A stretch of DNA of 40,444 nucleotides, taken from assembly GCA_024277065.1 (NCBI GenBank), contig JAJRVY010000284.1, positions 1 to 40,444 of the forward strand. The letters are read 5' to 3'. Numbering within the stretch: position 1 is the stretch's first letter; every line of letters starts with the position of its first letter. Source of the stretch: Planctomycetota bacterium. GTDB taxonomy: Bacteria; Planctomycetota; JAJSAM01; JAJVHW01. Positions 1-8,283 of the stretch are shown here, piece after piece. Under the pieces are notes generated by a model that did no database searches, was not told the DNA's origin, and saw nothing but the letters and a program-made list of their open reading frames with translations. Both the position numbers and the translations under genes were made by a program.

Positions 1-308
1 CCGTCGCGGGCGGCGCCGATGGAGATGACGTAGTCGATCTCGTCGGCGCCCGACTGGATCGCCCGCTGCGCCACATGGGCCTTGATGTCGGCCGCGCAGG
101 CGCCGTGCGGGAACGAGACGACGGCGGCGACCTTGATGCCGCTGTCGCGCAGCAGGCGCCGCGCCTGCGAGACGGCGCACGTCGGCACGACGAGAGCGCG
201 GAACCCGTACTCGCGGACCTCGTCACAGGCACGCGTGACGTCGCTGGATCCCGCGTCGGGCGCGAGGATCGCATGGTCGATGAAGCCGGCGAGTTCGTCC
301 GCGACCAA
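1..308 (-). CDS. deoC: Deoxyribose-phosphate aldolase DeoC, N-terminal part (cut by left edge)
   Basis: DeoC splits 2-deoxyribose-5-phosphate into glyceraldehyde-3-phosphate and acetaldehyde, the last step of deoxynucleoside catabolism in the cytoplasm. The visible 102 residues match the family N-terminus: an early FIDHAIL strand (family IDHTLLK), a CDEVREYGFRALVV segment, a VAAVVSFPHGA strand (family VGFPLGA), and ADEIDYVISIGA, which holds the conserved Asp region of the active site. The start is taken as TTG at 308 because a GGGGG Shine-Dalgarno run lies 5 nt upstream. A GTG at 344 is possible but would add an unrelated leader, and an in-frame stop lies just beyond it. The gene is divergent from a nucleoside importer, which fits a salvage role. 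The C-terminal half with the Schiff-base lysine is outside the window. Confidence 0.9.
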   Translation of the reverse strand, partial: MVADELAGFIDHAILAPDAGSSDVTRACDEVREYGFRALVVPTCAVSQARRLLRDSGIKVAAVVSFPHGACAADIKAHVAQRAIQSGADEIDYVISIGAARD

Positions 309-346
309 GAGTTCCCCCTGTGTTCTTCCTCGGCAGCCGGGCACTC

Positions 347-375
347 AGAATACGGGATTTCCGCGACGTTGTCTG
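347..375 (-). promoter_or_regulatory. Predicted deoC promoter
   Basis: On the minus strand CAGACA (375-370) and TATTCT (352-347) are separated by exactly 17 bp, a good housekeeping sigma-factor geometry. The -10 ends 38 nt before the deoC TTG. It overlaps the shared 95-bp divergent region with the importer operon, so both directions could be co-regulated. Confidence 0.5.
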
Positions 376-388
376 CGCCCGGCCTCTG

Positions 389-394
389 TAGTTT
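389..394 (+). promoter_or_regulatory. Predicted -10 box of the nucleoside-importer operon
   Basis: TAGTTT fits TANNNT and ends 9 nt before the ATG at 404. No Shine-Dalgarno sequence precedes that ATG, so a leaderless or near-leaderless transcript is likely. No convincing -35 was found at 17 bp. Confidence 0.4.
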
Positions 395-403
395 CTGCGC
401 GCG

Positions 404-1450
404 ATGGAAATGGGCGACAGCGGGCGGCGGCGGGCACGTGTGATCGTGCTGGTGCTCGCGGCTGTCCTCCTGGGCGTCGCGATGGTGCGCGGGCCGGGCG
501 AGGTGGCCACGCCGGCGGCCGGCCACCATCGCGTCGCCGTCGTGCTCTCCGTCGGCGGGCTGGGTGACCGATCGTTCAACGACATGGCCCACGCGGGCCT
601 CATGGACGCGCAGCGTGAGTTCGGCGTGGTCGTCGCGTACGGCGAGCCGGCCGCCATGAGCGAGGACGAGCGCTACCTGGACTTCTACGCCGAACAGGGC
701 TTCGACCTCGTGTTCGCCGTCGGGTTCTTCATGGCGTCGTCGCTCGAGAGGGTCGCCGCCCGGCACCCCGACACGCGCTTCGCGATCATCGACGCCGTCG
801 TGGATGCGCCGAACGTGGCGTCGCTCGTCTTCCGCGAGCACGAGGGCAGCTACCTCGTCGGCGCACTCGCGGCGCGCAAGAGCAAGAGCGGCATCGTCGG
901 CATCGTCAAGGGCCTCGACGTGCCCCTGCTGATGCGGTTCGAACACGGTTACCGGCAGGGCTTCGATGCCGAGCGCGCGCACCTCGGGCTGCCGCCCGGC
1001 ACGGTGCTCTCGATGGTGGCGGGCTCCTTCGCCGACCCGGTGCGCGGCAAGGAGCTGACGCGCGTGCTGACGCAGCAAGGCGTGGATGTCGTGTTCCAGG
1101 CCGCCGGCCAGACGGGCAACGGTGTCATCGCGGGCGCCAAGGAGGCGGGGATCTTCGCCATCGGCGTCGATGCGAACCAGAACCACGAGCGTCCGGGCAC
1201 CGTGCTCACGTCGATGGTCAAGAGGGTGGACGTGGCCTTGCGCGAGGCGTGCCGCGCACTCGTCGAGGGGCGCTTCGAGCCCGGTGTCCACGCGTTCGGT
1301 GTCGCCGACGGCGGCGTCGGGTGGGCCCTCGACGAGTACAACCGCCCGCTGGTGTCCGCGGCGGACGAGGCGCGGCTGCGCGAGATCGAGCGGCGCATCG
1401 CTTCGGGCGCGCTGAAGGTCGAGGCGCTGCCCGCCGGGGACGCCGAATGA
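404..1450 (+). CDS. BMP-family nucleoside ABC transporter substrate-binding protein
   Basis: This 348-residue protein belongs to the basic membrane protein/PnrA family, periplasmic receptors that bind purine and pyrimidine nucleosides for an ABC importer. An Arg-rich start and a hydrophobic segment (about residues 8-28) form a signal or membrane anchor; no lipobox cysteine follows, unlike most BMP lipoproteins. The mature part starts with the family signature GGLGDRSFND, then shows FDLVFAVGF, FREHEGSYLVGALAA and GVDANQN, all in family order. It is the first gene of an operon; its TGA overlaps the next ATG by 4 bp. The next three genes supply the ATPase and two permeases, and purine nucleoside phosphorylase and deoC lie nearby, so nucleosides are the probable ligand. 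The specific nucleoside cannot be read from sequence. Confidence 0.88.
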   Translation: MEMGDSGRRRARVIVLVLAAVLLGVAMVRGPGEVATPAAGHHRVAVVLSVGGLGDRSFNDMAHAGLMDAQREFGVVVAYGEPAAMSEDERYLDFYAEQGFDLVFAVGFFMASSLERVAARHPDTRFAIIDAVVDAPNVASLVFREHEGSYLVGALAARKSKSGIVGIVKGLDVPLLMRFEHGYRQGFDAERAHLGLPPGTVLSMVAGSFADPVRGKELTRVLTQQGVDVVFQAAGQTGNGVIAGAKEAGIFAIGVDANQNHERPGTVLTSMVKRVDVALREACRALVEGRFEPGVHAFGVADGGVGWALDEYNRPLVSAADEARLREIERRIASGALKVEALPAGDAE

Positions 1451-2961
1451 GCGGTCTCGAGGTTCGCGGCGTCACGAAGACGTTCGGGCAGACGCACGCG
1501 CTCGAGGACGTGTCCTTCCGCGTGGCCCGCGGCGAGATCGTCGGGCTGATCGGCGAGAACGGCGCCGGGAAGACGACTCTGCTGCGCATCGTGTCCGGCT
1601 TCCTGCGGCCCGACGCCGGCGACGTCCTCGTGGACGGCTCGGCCGTGCGGCTGCGCGGCCCGCGCGACGCCGCGTCCGTCGGCGTCGGCATGGTCCATCA
1701 GCACTTCCTCCTCATCCCCGAGCTGACGGTCGCCGAGAACGTCGTGCTCGGCCGCGAACCCGGGCGCGGCGCGCTGTTCGATCGCGGGGCGGCGGCGCGC
1801 GAGGTGCGGGCCTGCGCTGCGCGCTTCGGGCTGGACGTCGATCCCACGGCGCGCGTCGGCGATCTCGGCGTCGCCGCGCAGCAGCGCGTCGAGCTGCTGA
1901 AGGTGCTCGTGCGCGGCGCCCGCTACCTCCTGCTCGACGAGCCGACCGGGCTCCTGCCGCCGATGGCCGTGCGCGACCTCTTCGCACTGGTGCGGCGCCT
2001 GGCGAGCGAGGGCTGCGGCGTCGTGCTCGTCACGCACCGGCTGCGCGAGGTCTTCGCCGTCTGTGGCCGCGCGACGGTCCTGCGACGGGGGCGCGTCAGC
2101 GGCGAGCGCGACGTCGCCGCCAGCGACGAGGCCGGCCTGGCGCATCTGATGATCGGCGACGATCTCGCGAGCCCGCCGGCGACCGGGCGCGGTGGGCCGT
2201 GCGGTGCCCCCTTGCTGCGCGTCGCCTCGCTGACGGTCGCCGGCCGCGGCGGTCGCGCCGCCGTGGATGCCGCGTCGCTGACCGTGCACGCGGGCGAGAT
2301 CGTCGGGCTCGCCGGAGTCGCCGGCAGCGGCCAGCGCGAGTTACTGGAGGCGCTTTCCGGTGTGCGTTCCGCGGTGGCGGGGACCGTCGCGCTGTGCGGC
2401 GTCTCCCTGCTGCCGATGGACGTCGCGGCCCGGCGCGCCGCGGGGATCGCCTACGTGCCGGAGGACCGTCTCCACGACGGTCTCGTGAGCGCGCTGACGG
2501 TCTCGGAGAACCTCGTCCTGGGGGCCGCGCCGGACCGCGGGTTCGCCTCGCGTGGCTGGCTCGTCCGCGAGCGCGTGCACCGCGAGGGCGAGCAGGCGGT
2601 CGCGGCGCACGACGTGCGCCCCGCCGACGCCGACGCGCCGTGCGCGTCGCTCTCCGGCGGCAACCAACAGAAGGTGCTGCTGGCGCGCGAGCTGCGTTCG
2701 CGGCCGAAGGTGCTGCTCGCCGCCGAGCCCGCGCGGGGGTTGGACCTCCTGGCGACGGCGGCCGTGCACGCGCGGCTGCGCGATCTGGCGGACGCCGGTG
2801 GCGGCGTGCTCTTCGCGGGCACGGACCTTCCCGAGCTGCTGGACGTGTGCGATCGCGTCCTCGTGATGTTCGCCGGCGGGATCGCCGGCGAAGTGCGGCC
2901 GGGCAGGGATGCCGAGGAGCGCATCGGCCTGCTGATGACGGGCGGCGGTCCCCGGCCATGA
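1447..2961 (+). CDS. Duplicated ABC ATPase of the nucleoside/simple-sugar importer
   Basis: This 504-residue protein has two ABC ATPase domains in one chain, as in RbsA/YufO-type ATPases that energise BMP-linked nucleoside importers. Domain 1 has Walker A GENGAGKTT, Q-loop VHQHFLL and Walker B LLLDEPTG. Its signature loop (LGVAAQQRVELLKVL) is degenerate. Domain 2 has a degenerate Walker A (GVAGSGQRE) but an intact LSGGNQQKVLLAREL signature. Its Walker B reads VLLAAEPARGLD, with Ala where the usual acidic residue precedes Glu. Such asymmetry between halves is known in this family. The ATG overlaps the preceding TGA, and the TGA overlaps the next ATG, implying translational coupling across the operon. 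Confidence 0.9.
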   Translation: MSGLEVRGVTKTFGQTHALEDVSFRVARGEIVGLIGENGAGKTTLLRIVSGFLRPDAGDVLVDGSAVRLRGPRDAASVGVGMVHQHFLLIPELTVAENVVLGREPGRGALFDRGAAAREVRACAARFGLDVDPTARVGDLGVAAQQRVELLKVLVRGARYLLLDEPTGLLPPMAVRDLFALVRRLASEGCGVVLVTHRLREVFAVCGRATVLRRGRVSGERDVAASDEAGLAHLMIGDDLASPPATGRGGPCGAPLLRVASLTVAGRGGRAAVDAASLTVHAGEIVGLAGVAGSGQRELLEALSGVRSAVAGTVALCGVSLLPMDVAARRAAGIAYVPEDRLHDGLVSALTVSENLVLGAAPDRGFASRGWLVRERVHREGEQAVAAHDVRPADADAPCASLSGGNQQKVLLARELRSRPKVLLAAEPARGLDLLATAAVHARLRDLADAGGGVLFAGTDLPELLDVCDRVLVMFAGGIAGEVRPGRDAEERIGLLMTGGGPRP

Positions 2962-3962
2962 GCACCGCCACCGCCCGCGCAGGGGCCCTGGAGCGCGTGC
3001 TCGCGGCGCTCGAGGTGCTCGCGGCGGCGACGCTCATCTCCGCCGTCGTCGTCGCCGCGCTGGGCCACGATCCGGCGCGCACGCTGGCGGCCGTCCTGCA
3101 CGGCGCGTTCGGCGGCACCGAGGCGATCCACGCGACGCTCGTCGAGACCGTGCCGCTGATCCTCGCCGGGCTGGCCGTCGCGCTGCCGCTGCGGCTCGGC
3201 CTGTTCAACATCGGGGCCGAAGGACAGCTCGTGCTCGGGGGCCTGGCCGCCGGGCTCGTGGCCGCCGTCGCCCCGCCCTGGCTCGCGATCGTGGCGGCCG
3301 TCGCCGCGGCACTCGTCGTCGGCGGCGCATGGGGCGCGCTTCCCGGATTCCTGCGGGCACGGCTGGGCGTGCATGAGGTGCTGTCCACGATCCTCCTCAA
3401 CCTGATCGCCATGCCGCTCGCCGGATGGATCGTCTCGCAGGCCTGGGCCAAGGCGGACGGCGACATCCTGCAGACCGCGCCCGCCGCGGCGACGCTGCCC
3501 CCCGTCTACCCCGCTCTCGGCGCCGCGCTGGTGCTCGCGGCGGCGTACGACGTGTGGCTGACGCGCGCGCGGTCCGGGCTGACGGCGCGCGCGATCGGGC
3601 TGGCGCCGCGGGCCGCGCACGTACTCGGCCTGCCGGTGGCGCGGGGCATCGTGCTGTCGATGACGGCCGCGGGCGCGCTGGCCGGGCTGGTCGGGGCGCA
3701 GCAGGTGCTCGGCCAGTACGGACGCTACGTGGACGGCTTCTCGCCGGGATTCGGGTTCACCGCCATCGCCGTGGCGCTGCTCGGGCGCGGCAGCGGCGTC
3801 GGCGTCGTGCTCGCGGCGCTCGCCATGGGCGCCCTGCGCAGCGGCGCGTTCGCCATGGACGCGCTCGGCGTCGCGCCGCGCGAGACGGCGGGCATCGTGC
3901 AGGGCGTCGTGATCCTGACCGCCGCCGCCGTCACCGCGCGGCGGCTGGGGGGCGTGACGTGA
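2958..3962 (+). CDS. Nucleoside ABC transporter permease 1 (BPD_transp_2, NupP/YufP-like)
   Basis: An inner-membrane permease of 334 residues with about eight to ten hydrophobic segments. The motifs LFNIGAEGQLVLGG and LGVHEVLSTILLNLIA are characteristic of the first permease of BMP-type nucleoside importers. It should pair with the permease encoded immediately downstream and with the double ATPase upstream. The start is the ATG at 2958, inside the ATGA overlap with the ATPase stop. The stop codon overlaps the GTG of the next gene. The sequence shows the family; substrate is inferred from the linked BMP receptor and phosphorylase. Confidence 0.88.
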   Translation: MSTATARAGALERVLAALEVLAAATLISAVVVAALGHDPARTLAAVLHGAFGGTEAIHATLVETVPLILAGLAVALPLRLGLFNIGAEGQLVLGGLAAGLVAAVAPPWLAIVAAVAAALVVGGAWGALPGFLRARLGVHEVLSTILLNLIAMPLAGWIVSQAWAKADGDILQTAPAAATLPPVYPALGAALVLAAAYDVWLTRARSGLTARAIGLAPRAAHVLGLPVARGIVLSMTAAGALAGLVGAQQVLGQYGRYVDGFSPGFGFTAIAVALLGRGSGVGVVLAALAMGALRSGAFAMDALGVAPRETAGIVQGVVILTAAAVTARRLGGVT

Positions 3963-4843
3963 GCGCGCCGCTCGACCTCGTCGATGCGACGCTGCGCGAG
4001 GCGACGCCGCTGCTCCTCGCGACGCTCGGTGGCGTGCTGTCCGAGCGCTCGGGGGTGATCAACCTCGGGCTCGAGAGCTATCTGCTCGCGGGCGCGTTCG
4101 GCGCGGCCGCGGGCACGCTCTTCACGGGCAGCCTCGTGCTCGGCGCGGCCATCGGACTCGCGGCGGCGCTCGTCGTGGCGCTGCTACACGCGCTCGTCTG
4201 CACACGCACGCGCGCCGATCACGTGGTCGCCGGCGTCGCACTCAACCTGCTGATCGACGCTGCGACGATCGCGGCGCTGGTCAGCATCTACCACACCAAG
4301 GGCGCCAGCCCGCCGCTCGGCGACGCGCTGATGGAGCGCCTCGCGGCGGCGAAGATCCTCGGCCACGCGCCGATCACCTGGCTGGCGCTCGGCGCGGTGC
4401 CGCTGGTCGCGTGGACGCTTGCGCGAACCAAGCCCGGACTGCGTCTGCGCGCCGTCGGCGAGAACCCCGCGTGCGCCGAGAGCCTCGGCGTGTCGGCGGT
4501 GCGCGTGCGCGTGCTCGCCGTGCTGGCGGCGGGGCTGCTCACGGGGCTCGGTGGCGTGTACCTGGCGCTGGACGTCGGGTCGTTCAGCAAGCACATGGCT
4601 GGCGGCCGCGGCTACCTGGCGCTGGCGTGCGTGGTCATCGGCAAGTGGCGGCCGTGGACGGCGGCCGGCGCCGCGCTCGGCTTCGCACTGCTGACGGCAC
4701 TCGCCAATCAGCTCCAGGTCGTGACGCACGTCCCCGACGAGATCCCGCGCATGCTGCCCTACGTCGTCACGCTCGTCGTGCTGTCCGGCATCGTCGGCCG
4801 CGCCCGCCCGCCGGCGGCCCTCGGCGAGCCGCTCGGCGGCTGA
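3959..4843 (+). CDS. Nucleoside ABC transporter permease 2 (NupQ/YufQ-like)
   Basis: A 294-residue membrane permease, the second of the importer pair. It opens with ATPLLLATLGGVLSERSGVINLGLES, split here only for description: LGGVLSERSGVINLGLE is the typical N-terminal loop of the family. GLRLRAVGENPACAESLGV is the conserved cytoplasmic coupling loop, and a VIGKWRPW-type segment lies near the end. The start is GTG at 3959, forced by the GTGA overlap and by homology from residue 2 on. It ends the operon; a convergent gene finishes only 12 bp downstream, leaving no room for a separate terminator except in shared sequence. Confidence 0.88.
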   Translation: MSAPLDLVDATLREATPLLLATLGGVLSERSGVINLGLESYLLAGAFGAAAGTLFTGSLVLGAAIGLAAALVVALLHALVCTRTRADHVVAGVALNLLIDAATIAALVSIYHTKGASPPLGDALMERLAAAKILGHAPITWLALGAVPLVAWTLARTKPGLRLRAVGENPACAESLGVSAVRVRVLAVLAAGLLTGLGGVYLALDVGSFSKHMAGGRGYLALACVVIGKWRPWTAAGAALGFALLTALANQLQVVTHVPDEIPRMLPYVVTLVVLSGIVGRARPPAALGEPLGG

Positions 4844-4855
4844 ACGGCACGGCGC

Positions 4856-5401
4856 TCAGCGACCGCGCACGTCGATGGTCGTCGCGGCCTCCGGCGTGAC
4901 CTGGACCGGGCGCTCGATCGTCGCGCCGTCGTGGACCACGCGCAGCAGCCAGGCGCCCGACGGAACGTCCTCCACGACGATCACGCGACCCAGCTCGGTC
5001 CAGTCACTGTCCGGCTCCCACTGCACGGCGCCGTCGGGCGTCGCGACGTAGAGTTCGAATGGGTCCGTGCCCCACGCCGTGGGCAAGAGGACGCGCAGGC
5101 TCCCGACGCGCGTGACGCGCACGTCGGCGCGGTGCGTGCGCGTGAGATCGACGGGCCGTACGCCGAACAGCCGCCCCCGGCGCGCTGCGGTGACGTGGGC
5201 GTCCGGAGTGCCCCGCACGCGCACGCTGTACGTGCCGTCCGTCCGCGACACCGTCGCCGCGGACCCTCGGCCGCCGTTCCAGAGCACGTCGATCGTGAGT
5301 CCCGCGGGCGACTCGCCCGGCGGCGCGACCACGCGCCCGGCCAGTTCCACGGCCGGCCACACGATCAGGTCGCCGATGTCGAGGTCGCCGCTCGTCGGCA
5401 C
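4856..5401 (-). CDS. C-terminal fragment of a carboxypeptidase-regulatory-like repeat protein (after an in-frame TAG)
   Basis: This 181-residue reading frame (GTG at 5401) is in the same frame as the gene directly upstream and is separated from it only by a TAG at 5429-5431 and nine sense codons. It carries two beta-sandwich repeats of the carboxypeptidase regulatory type; the first is visible as ELAGRVVAPPGESPAGLTI followed by DGTYSVRVRG. No Shine-Dalgarno sequence or promoter precedes the GTG. I therefore read it as the 3' end of a longer gene whose original product continued through a sense codon (one-base change from GAG) at the TAG, rather than an independent gene. Whether it is expressed, by readthrough or reinitiation, cannot be told. 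Confidence 0.55.
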   Translation of the reverse strand: MPTSGDLDIGDLIVWPAVELAGRVVAPPGESPAGLTIDVLWNGGRGSAATVSRTDGTYSVRVRGTPDAHVTAARRGRLFGVRPVDLTRTHRADVRVTRVGSLRVLLPTAWGTDPFELYVATPDGAVQWEPDSDWTELGRVIVVEDVPSGAWLLRVVHDGATIERPVQVTPEAATTIDVRGR

Positions 5402-5428
5402 CTCGATCGCTCGTTCGCAGAGCGGGAT

Positions 5429-6631
5429 CTAATCGTCGGCGCGGTATGCGTACAAGCGCGCCCGGCCCACCGGCACGCCGCCGACGACGAACGTCCCGTC
5501 GGCCGCCGTCGGCGCCCGTGGGACGGTGCCCTTCCCGCGCCCGGCGTGGTAGATGGTGATCACGGCGCCCTCGATGGCGTTGCCGTCCGAGCCGACGAGG
5601 CGCCCGGTGACGCGCGCCGTCCGCGGGAACTCGATGCGCAACTCGTGGGGCGCCTCGATGGGTAGCGTGCGGCGCCCGTCGAAGCGCAGCCCGCGCGTCT
5701 CGACGACGATGCGCACGTACGCGCCCCCCGGGGCCGGCACGTCGATGCGGCCGTCCGGCAGCAGCCGCGCGCCGCCGCCCTCGACGTGCAGCGCGGTCCA
5801 CTCCGCGCGCCCGATCTCCTCGCCGCCCGGCGCGAACACGCGCACCGTGACCGGCTCGAGGCGTCCGAGCCGCAACTCGATCGGGGGATCGTCCCAGCGC
5901 GCCGACGTGACGGCCTCGGTGGTCGTCGGTGCAAGGCGCCCGCTGCCCCCACCGTAGGAGGCCTGAATGCGCGCCGCCGTTCCCGGCGCAGCGGCCACGA
6001 TCAGGCGCGTCACACCACCCGCGCGCTGTACGGCGTAGGGCAGTCCTCCGGCGTGGACGAAGGCGTCCGGAATCGCGCGCCCCTCCGGTCCCACGACGCA
6101 CACGTTCACGAAGGACCGCGGCCACGCCTCGAGCACGAGTCGCACGTCGGTGGTCGCGCCGCGCTGCAGCGTCGCGCGCTGCGCCGCGCGGTGTGTCGTC
6201 CACGCGCGTTCGAAACCCTCGACGATCGCCGAGATCGTTGCCACGACGTACTTCGTGCGACGCTGCCCGTCGGTCCACAGCACGAAGCGCCCGTCGGCAT
6301 CGGTTCGCTGTCCTTCGACGACGGCTCCAGCCGCCGGAGATCCGTCCGCGAAGACGACGACGCCCGCGACGTCGCCGCGCCGGGGGACGACGATGCGCGC
6401 GTTCAGGTCACCGTAGCCGATGATGCGCGTGACGTCGCTGCCGTGGACGTCCAGCGACATGTACACCTCGTCCATCGGTCCGATCCGCTCGAAGCGGAAC
6501 GAGCCGTCCTCGCCCGTGCGCGTGGCGCGCATGGCGTCGTCGTCGTCCACCGCCAGCCGCACGCCGGCGAGGGGCGCGCCCTCGTCGTCCACGACGAGCC
6601 CGGCCAGGTCGAGCCCGGTCCGGAGACTCAC
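5429..6631 (-). CDS. Carboxypeptidase-regulatory-like (Ig/transthyretin-fold) repeat protein, middle fragment
   Basis: A 400-residue frame from a GTG at 6631 to a TAG at 5431. It is built of repeated carboxypeptidase-regulatory-like beta domains; the repeat signature is G-x-V-x-D-x-x-G-x-P-L/I-x-G-A/V-x-V followed by DG-x-F-x-x, seen at AGLVVDDEGAPLAGVRL, AGVVVFADGSPAAGAVV and TGRLVGSDGNAIEGAVI. These folds are usually extracytoplasmic structural or adhesion modules. The GTG overlaps the preceding gene's TGA (GTGA), which could be a true gene boundary. But codons just upstream in this frame (reading PAGDVRV) continue a perfect lead-in beta strand, so a one-base frameshift near 6655 seems more likely. 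The TAG at the other end is also followed by in-frame homologous sequence. Confidence 0.6.
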   Translation of the reverse strand: MSLRTGLDLAGLVVDDEGAPLAGVRLAVDDDDAMRATRTGEDGSFRFERIGPMDEVYMSLDVHGSDVTRIIGYGDLNARIVVPRRGDVAGVVVFADGSPAAGAVVEGQRTDADGRFVLWTDGQRRTKYVVATISAIVEGFERAWTTHRAAQRATLQRGATTDVRLVLEAWPRSFVNVCVVGPEGRAIPDAFVHAGGLPYAVQRAGGVTRLIVAAAPGTAARIQASYGGGSGRLAPTTTEAVTSARWDDPPIELRLGRLEPVTVRVFAPGGEEIGRAEWTALHVEGGGARLLPDGRIDVPAPGGAYVRIVVETRGLRFDGRRTLPIEAPHELRIEFPRTARVTGRLVGSDGNAIEGAVITIYHAGRGKGTVPRAPTAADGTFVVGGVPVGRARLYAYRADD

Positions 6632-7413
6632 GCGGACGTCGCCGGCGGGGTTGTCTTCTCCTCGAAGTCATGCCCGGGGGCCGTGACGAGGACCGCCCCC
6701 GGAGACGGATCGACGTCGATGACGCCGTTGTGGTCGGCTCGCGCGATCCCGTAGGGAACGGCGTCGAACGATGCGGCGTAGAGGTAGGCGTAGGCGTCCG
6801 GGAGCGGACGGCCGTCGTCGTCGTCGGTGACCGACAGTCGCATGCGGCCGAGTTCGTACAGCGCCAGTTCCCCGATGTCGCCCGCGCCGCTGCCCCGCGC
6901 GTGGGAGCCGAGCCCGTCGGCCGTGCGCACGATGAGCCGCCAGGTCTGCGGTGCGCCCGTGCCGGAGTCGCCGGGACCGATGTCGAGCTCGAAGCGCCCG
7001 GCCGCGTCCGCCGTCGCCGTCGTGGCAGCGGGCCGCACCTCCGTCTCGCGTCCCTCCGCGTCCTCGTCCAGCGGAGCTTCGTCCAGGAAGAGGGTCAGCA
7101 CGGCGCCGGCGGCGGGCACGACGCTGTCGTCCCTCCCCCGCACCACGGTGCCGGTGATCTGCCCCGGTCGCGTCGCGGGAATGTCAGCCGCACTGTCGGC
7201 GCCCGGCGGCGCAGCGTGGCGGCGCCGGGCCGCGCGAGGGCTCTCCCGTGTTGCGCGCGCGGCGTCTCCGCCCCCGGCGGCGGACGCGGCGCCGTCGCCC
7301 ATGGCGTCCGTGGCCCCGTCGCGGTCACCACCGCCCGCGCCGAGCACCATCCACGCGCCCGCCGCGACGAGTGCGGGCACGACGAGCAGGCCGATGTGGC
7401 GGCGCCGGAGCAT
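6628..7413 (-). CDS. Exported N-terminal part of the carboxypeptidase-regulatory-like repeat protein
   Basis: A 261-residue frame starting with MLRRRHIGLLVVPALVAAGAW, a typical uncleaved or cleaved signal segment (Arg-rich n-region then about 20 hydrophobic residues). After an Ala/Gly/Arg-rich spacer come beta-rich repeats (GQITGTVVRGRDDSVV, DAAGRFELDIG, MRLSVTDDDDGRPLPDAY). It ends abruptly at PPATSA. Inserting one base in the AAGACAAC stretch at about 6651-6658 would restore FEEKDNPAGDVRV and fuse it to the next fragment. Read together, 7413 down to 4856 would encode one exported protein of about 850 residues. Function unknown; surface structural protein is a guess from the fold. Confidence 0.6.
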   Translation of the reverse strand: MLRRRHIGLLVVPALVAAGAWMVLGAGGGDRDGATDAMGDGAASAAGGGDAARATRESPRAARRRHAAPPGADSAADIPATRPGQITGTVVRGRDDSVVPAAGAVLTLFLDEAPLDEDAEGRETEVRPAATTATADAAGRFELDIGPGDSGTGAPQTWRLIVRTADGLGSHARGSGAGDIGELALYELGRMRLSVTDDDDGRPLPDAYAYLYAASFDAVPYGIARADHNGVIDVDPSPGAVLVTAPGHDFEEKTTPPATSA

Positions 7414-7481
7414 GCCCCCAGGATACGCGCTCCGCAGCCGCTCGACGCTCGGCGGTTCTTCGTTCGACGGCCTGCGCCGAG

Positions 7482-7487
7482 TACGTT
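7482..7487 (+). promoter_or_regulatory. Predicted -10 box for the hypothetical gene at 7495
   Basis: TACGTT fits TANNNT and ends 7 nt before the ATG. No Shine-Dalgarno sequence is present, so transcription may start at or next to the start codon. Confidence 0.4.
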
Positions 7488-7494
7488 CCCGCGC

Positions 7495-8235
7495 ATGGCG
7501 CAGGCAACCTGGAACCTCGTCCCCAAGCTGATGGCCGAGCACGCCGAGGATCACGCGCGGTTCGTCGCCGAGCGCGACGAGAAGCAGCGCGAGTTGCGCG
7601 GCGTCGGGCTGCTCGCCCGGCTGCTCCCCGGCCCGGCGAAGCGGCGGGCCAGGCTGAAGGCCGAGATCGCGACGCTCGGGCGGCGCATCGCGGCGTGCTT
7701 CGGGCCCGTCGGTCACGACCTCGCGCCCCCGCGCATCGGCATCGACGAGAAGGCCACCAAGTGGTATCTCGACCACATCTCGAAAGATCCGGACGCGTGG
7801 CCACTGCCGCCCGACGAGATGCTCGACGAGATGAAGGGCGAGCCGGTCTGGCACCTTTCCGAGCACCAGGCCGTGCAACACCTCGACGTCGGCTGGCCCA
7901 AGGGCGGCTTCCCGATCCCGACGGTCCCCGGGCTGTCGCTGCCGCTCATCCGCAAGATGACGCGGCACCTCGCGGGCGAGGAGGCCGTCGCGGCCGGGCA
8001 CCAACTCCAGGACGAGGTCCTCGGGTTCTTCCGCACCAAGTACCCGGCGCTCGCGGGCGGCGACTTCAACGTCATCGTGGGCGCGGTCCTCGAGGGCGCT
8101 GTGCCGGGCGGACCCAAGGGCAGCATCGATCCCTCCGATCAGGAAGCGGCGCACCAGGCGCTCTCCGCGGCGCAGTGGCTCGTGTTCTGGGGCGGCAACG
8201 GCTACGCGTTCAAGTGCTCCGAACCCATGGGCTGA
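7495..8235 (+). CDS. Hypothetical cytoplasmic protein
   Basis: I do not recognise the family of this 246-residue protein. It has no signal peptide or membrane segment. Residues about 15-65 are charged and helical (AEHAEDHARFVAERDEKQREL then KRRARLKAEIATLGRRI), probably a helical hairpin or coiled coil. The remainder is a mixed domain with several Trp and His residues (KWYLDHISKDPDAW, VWHLSEHQAVQHLDVGW) and a Gly-rich end (FWGGNGYAFKCSEPMG). It is transcribed alone, divergent from the repeat protein at 7413 with 81 bp between them, and has normal coding bias for the window. The start ATG is the only one consistent with the -10 box just upstream. Confidence 0.7.
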   Translation: MAQATWNLVPKLMAEHAEDHARFVAERDEKQRELRGVGLLARLLPGPAKRRARLKAEIATLGRRIAACFGPVGHDLAPPRIGIDEKATKWYLDHISKDPDAWPLPPDEMLDEMKGEPVWHLSEHQAVQHLDVGWPKGGFPIPTVPGLSLPLIRKMTRHLAGEEAVAAGHQLQDEVLGFFRTKYPALAGGDFNVIVGAVLEGAVPGGPKGSIDPSDQEAAHQALSAAQWLVFWGGNGYAFKCSEPMG

Positions 8236-8271
8236 CGCTGAGAAGTCTGCGCCGGTCGGCGCAACCCCCTC

Positions 8272-8277
8272 GACAAT
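8272..8277 (+). promoter_or_regulatory. Predicted -10 box of purine nucleoside phosphorylase
   Basis: GACAAT, one base from TACAAT, ends 6 nt before the GTG start at 8284. There is no Shine-Dalgarno sequence in the gap, matching the leaderless arrangement of other genes here. Confidence 0.35.
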
Positions 8278-8283
8278 GAACGC

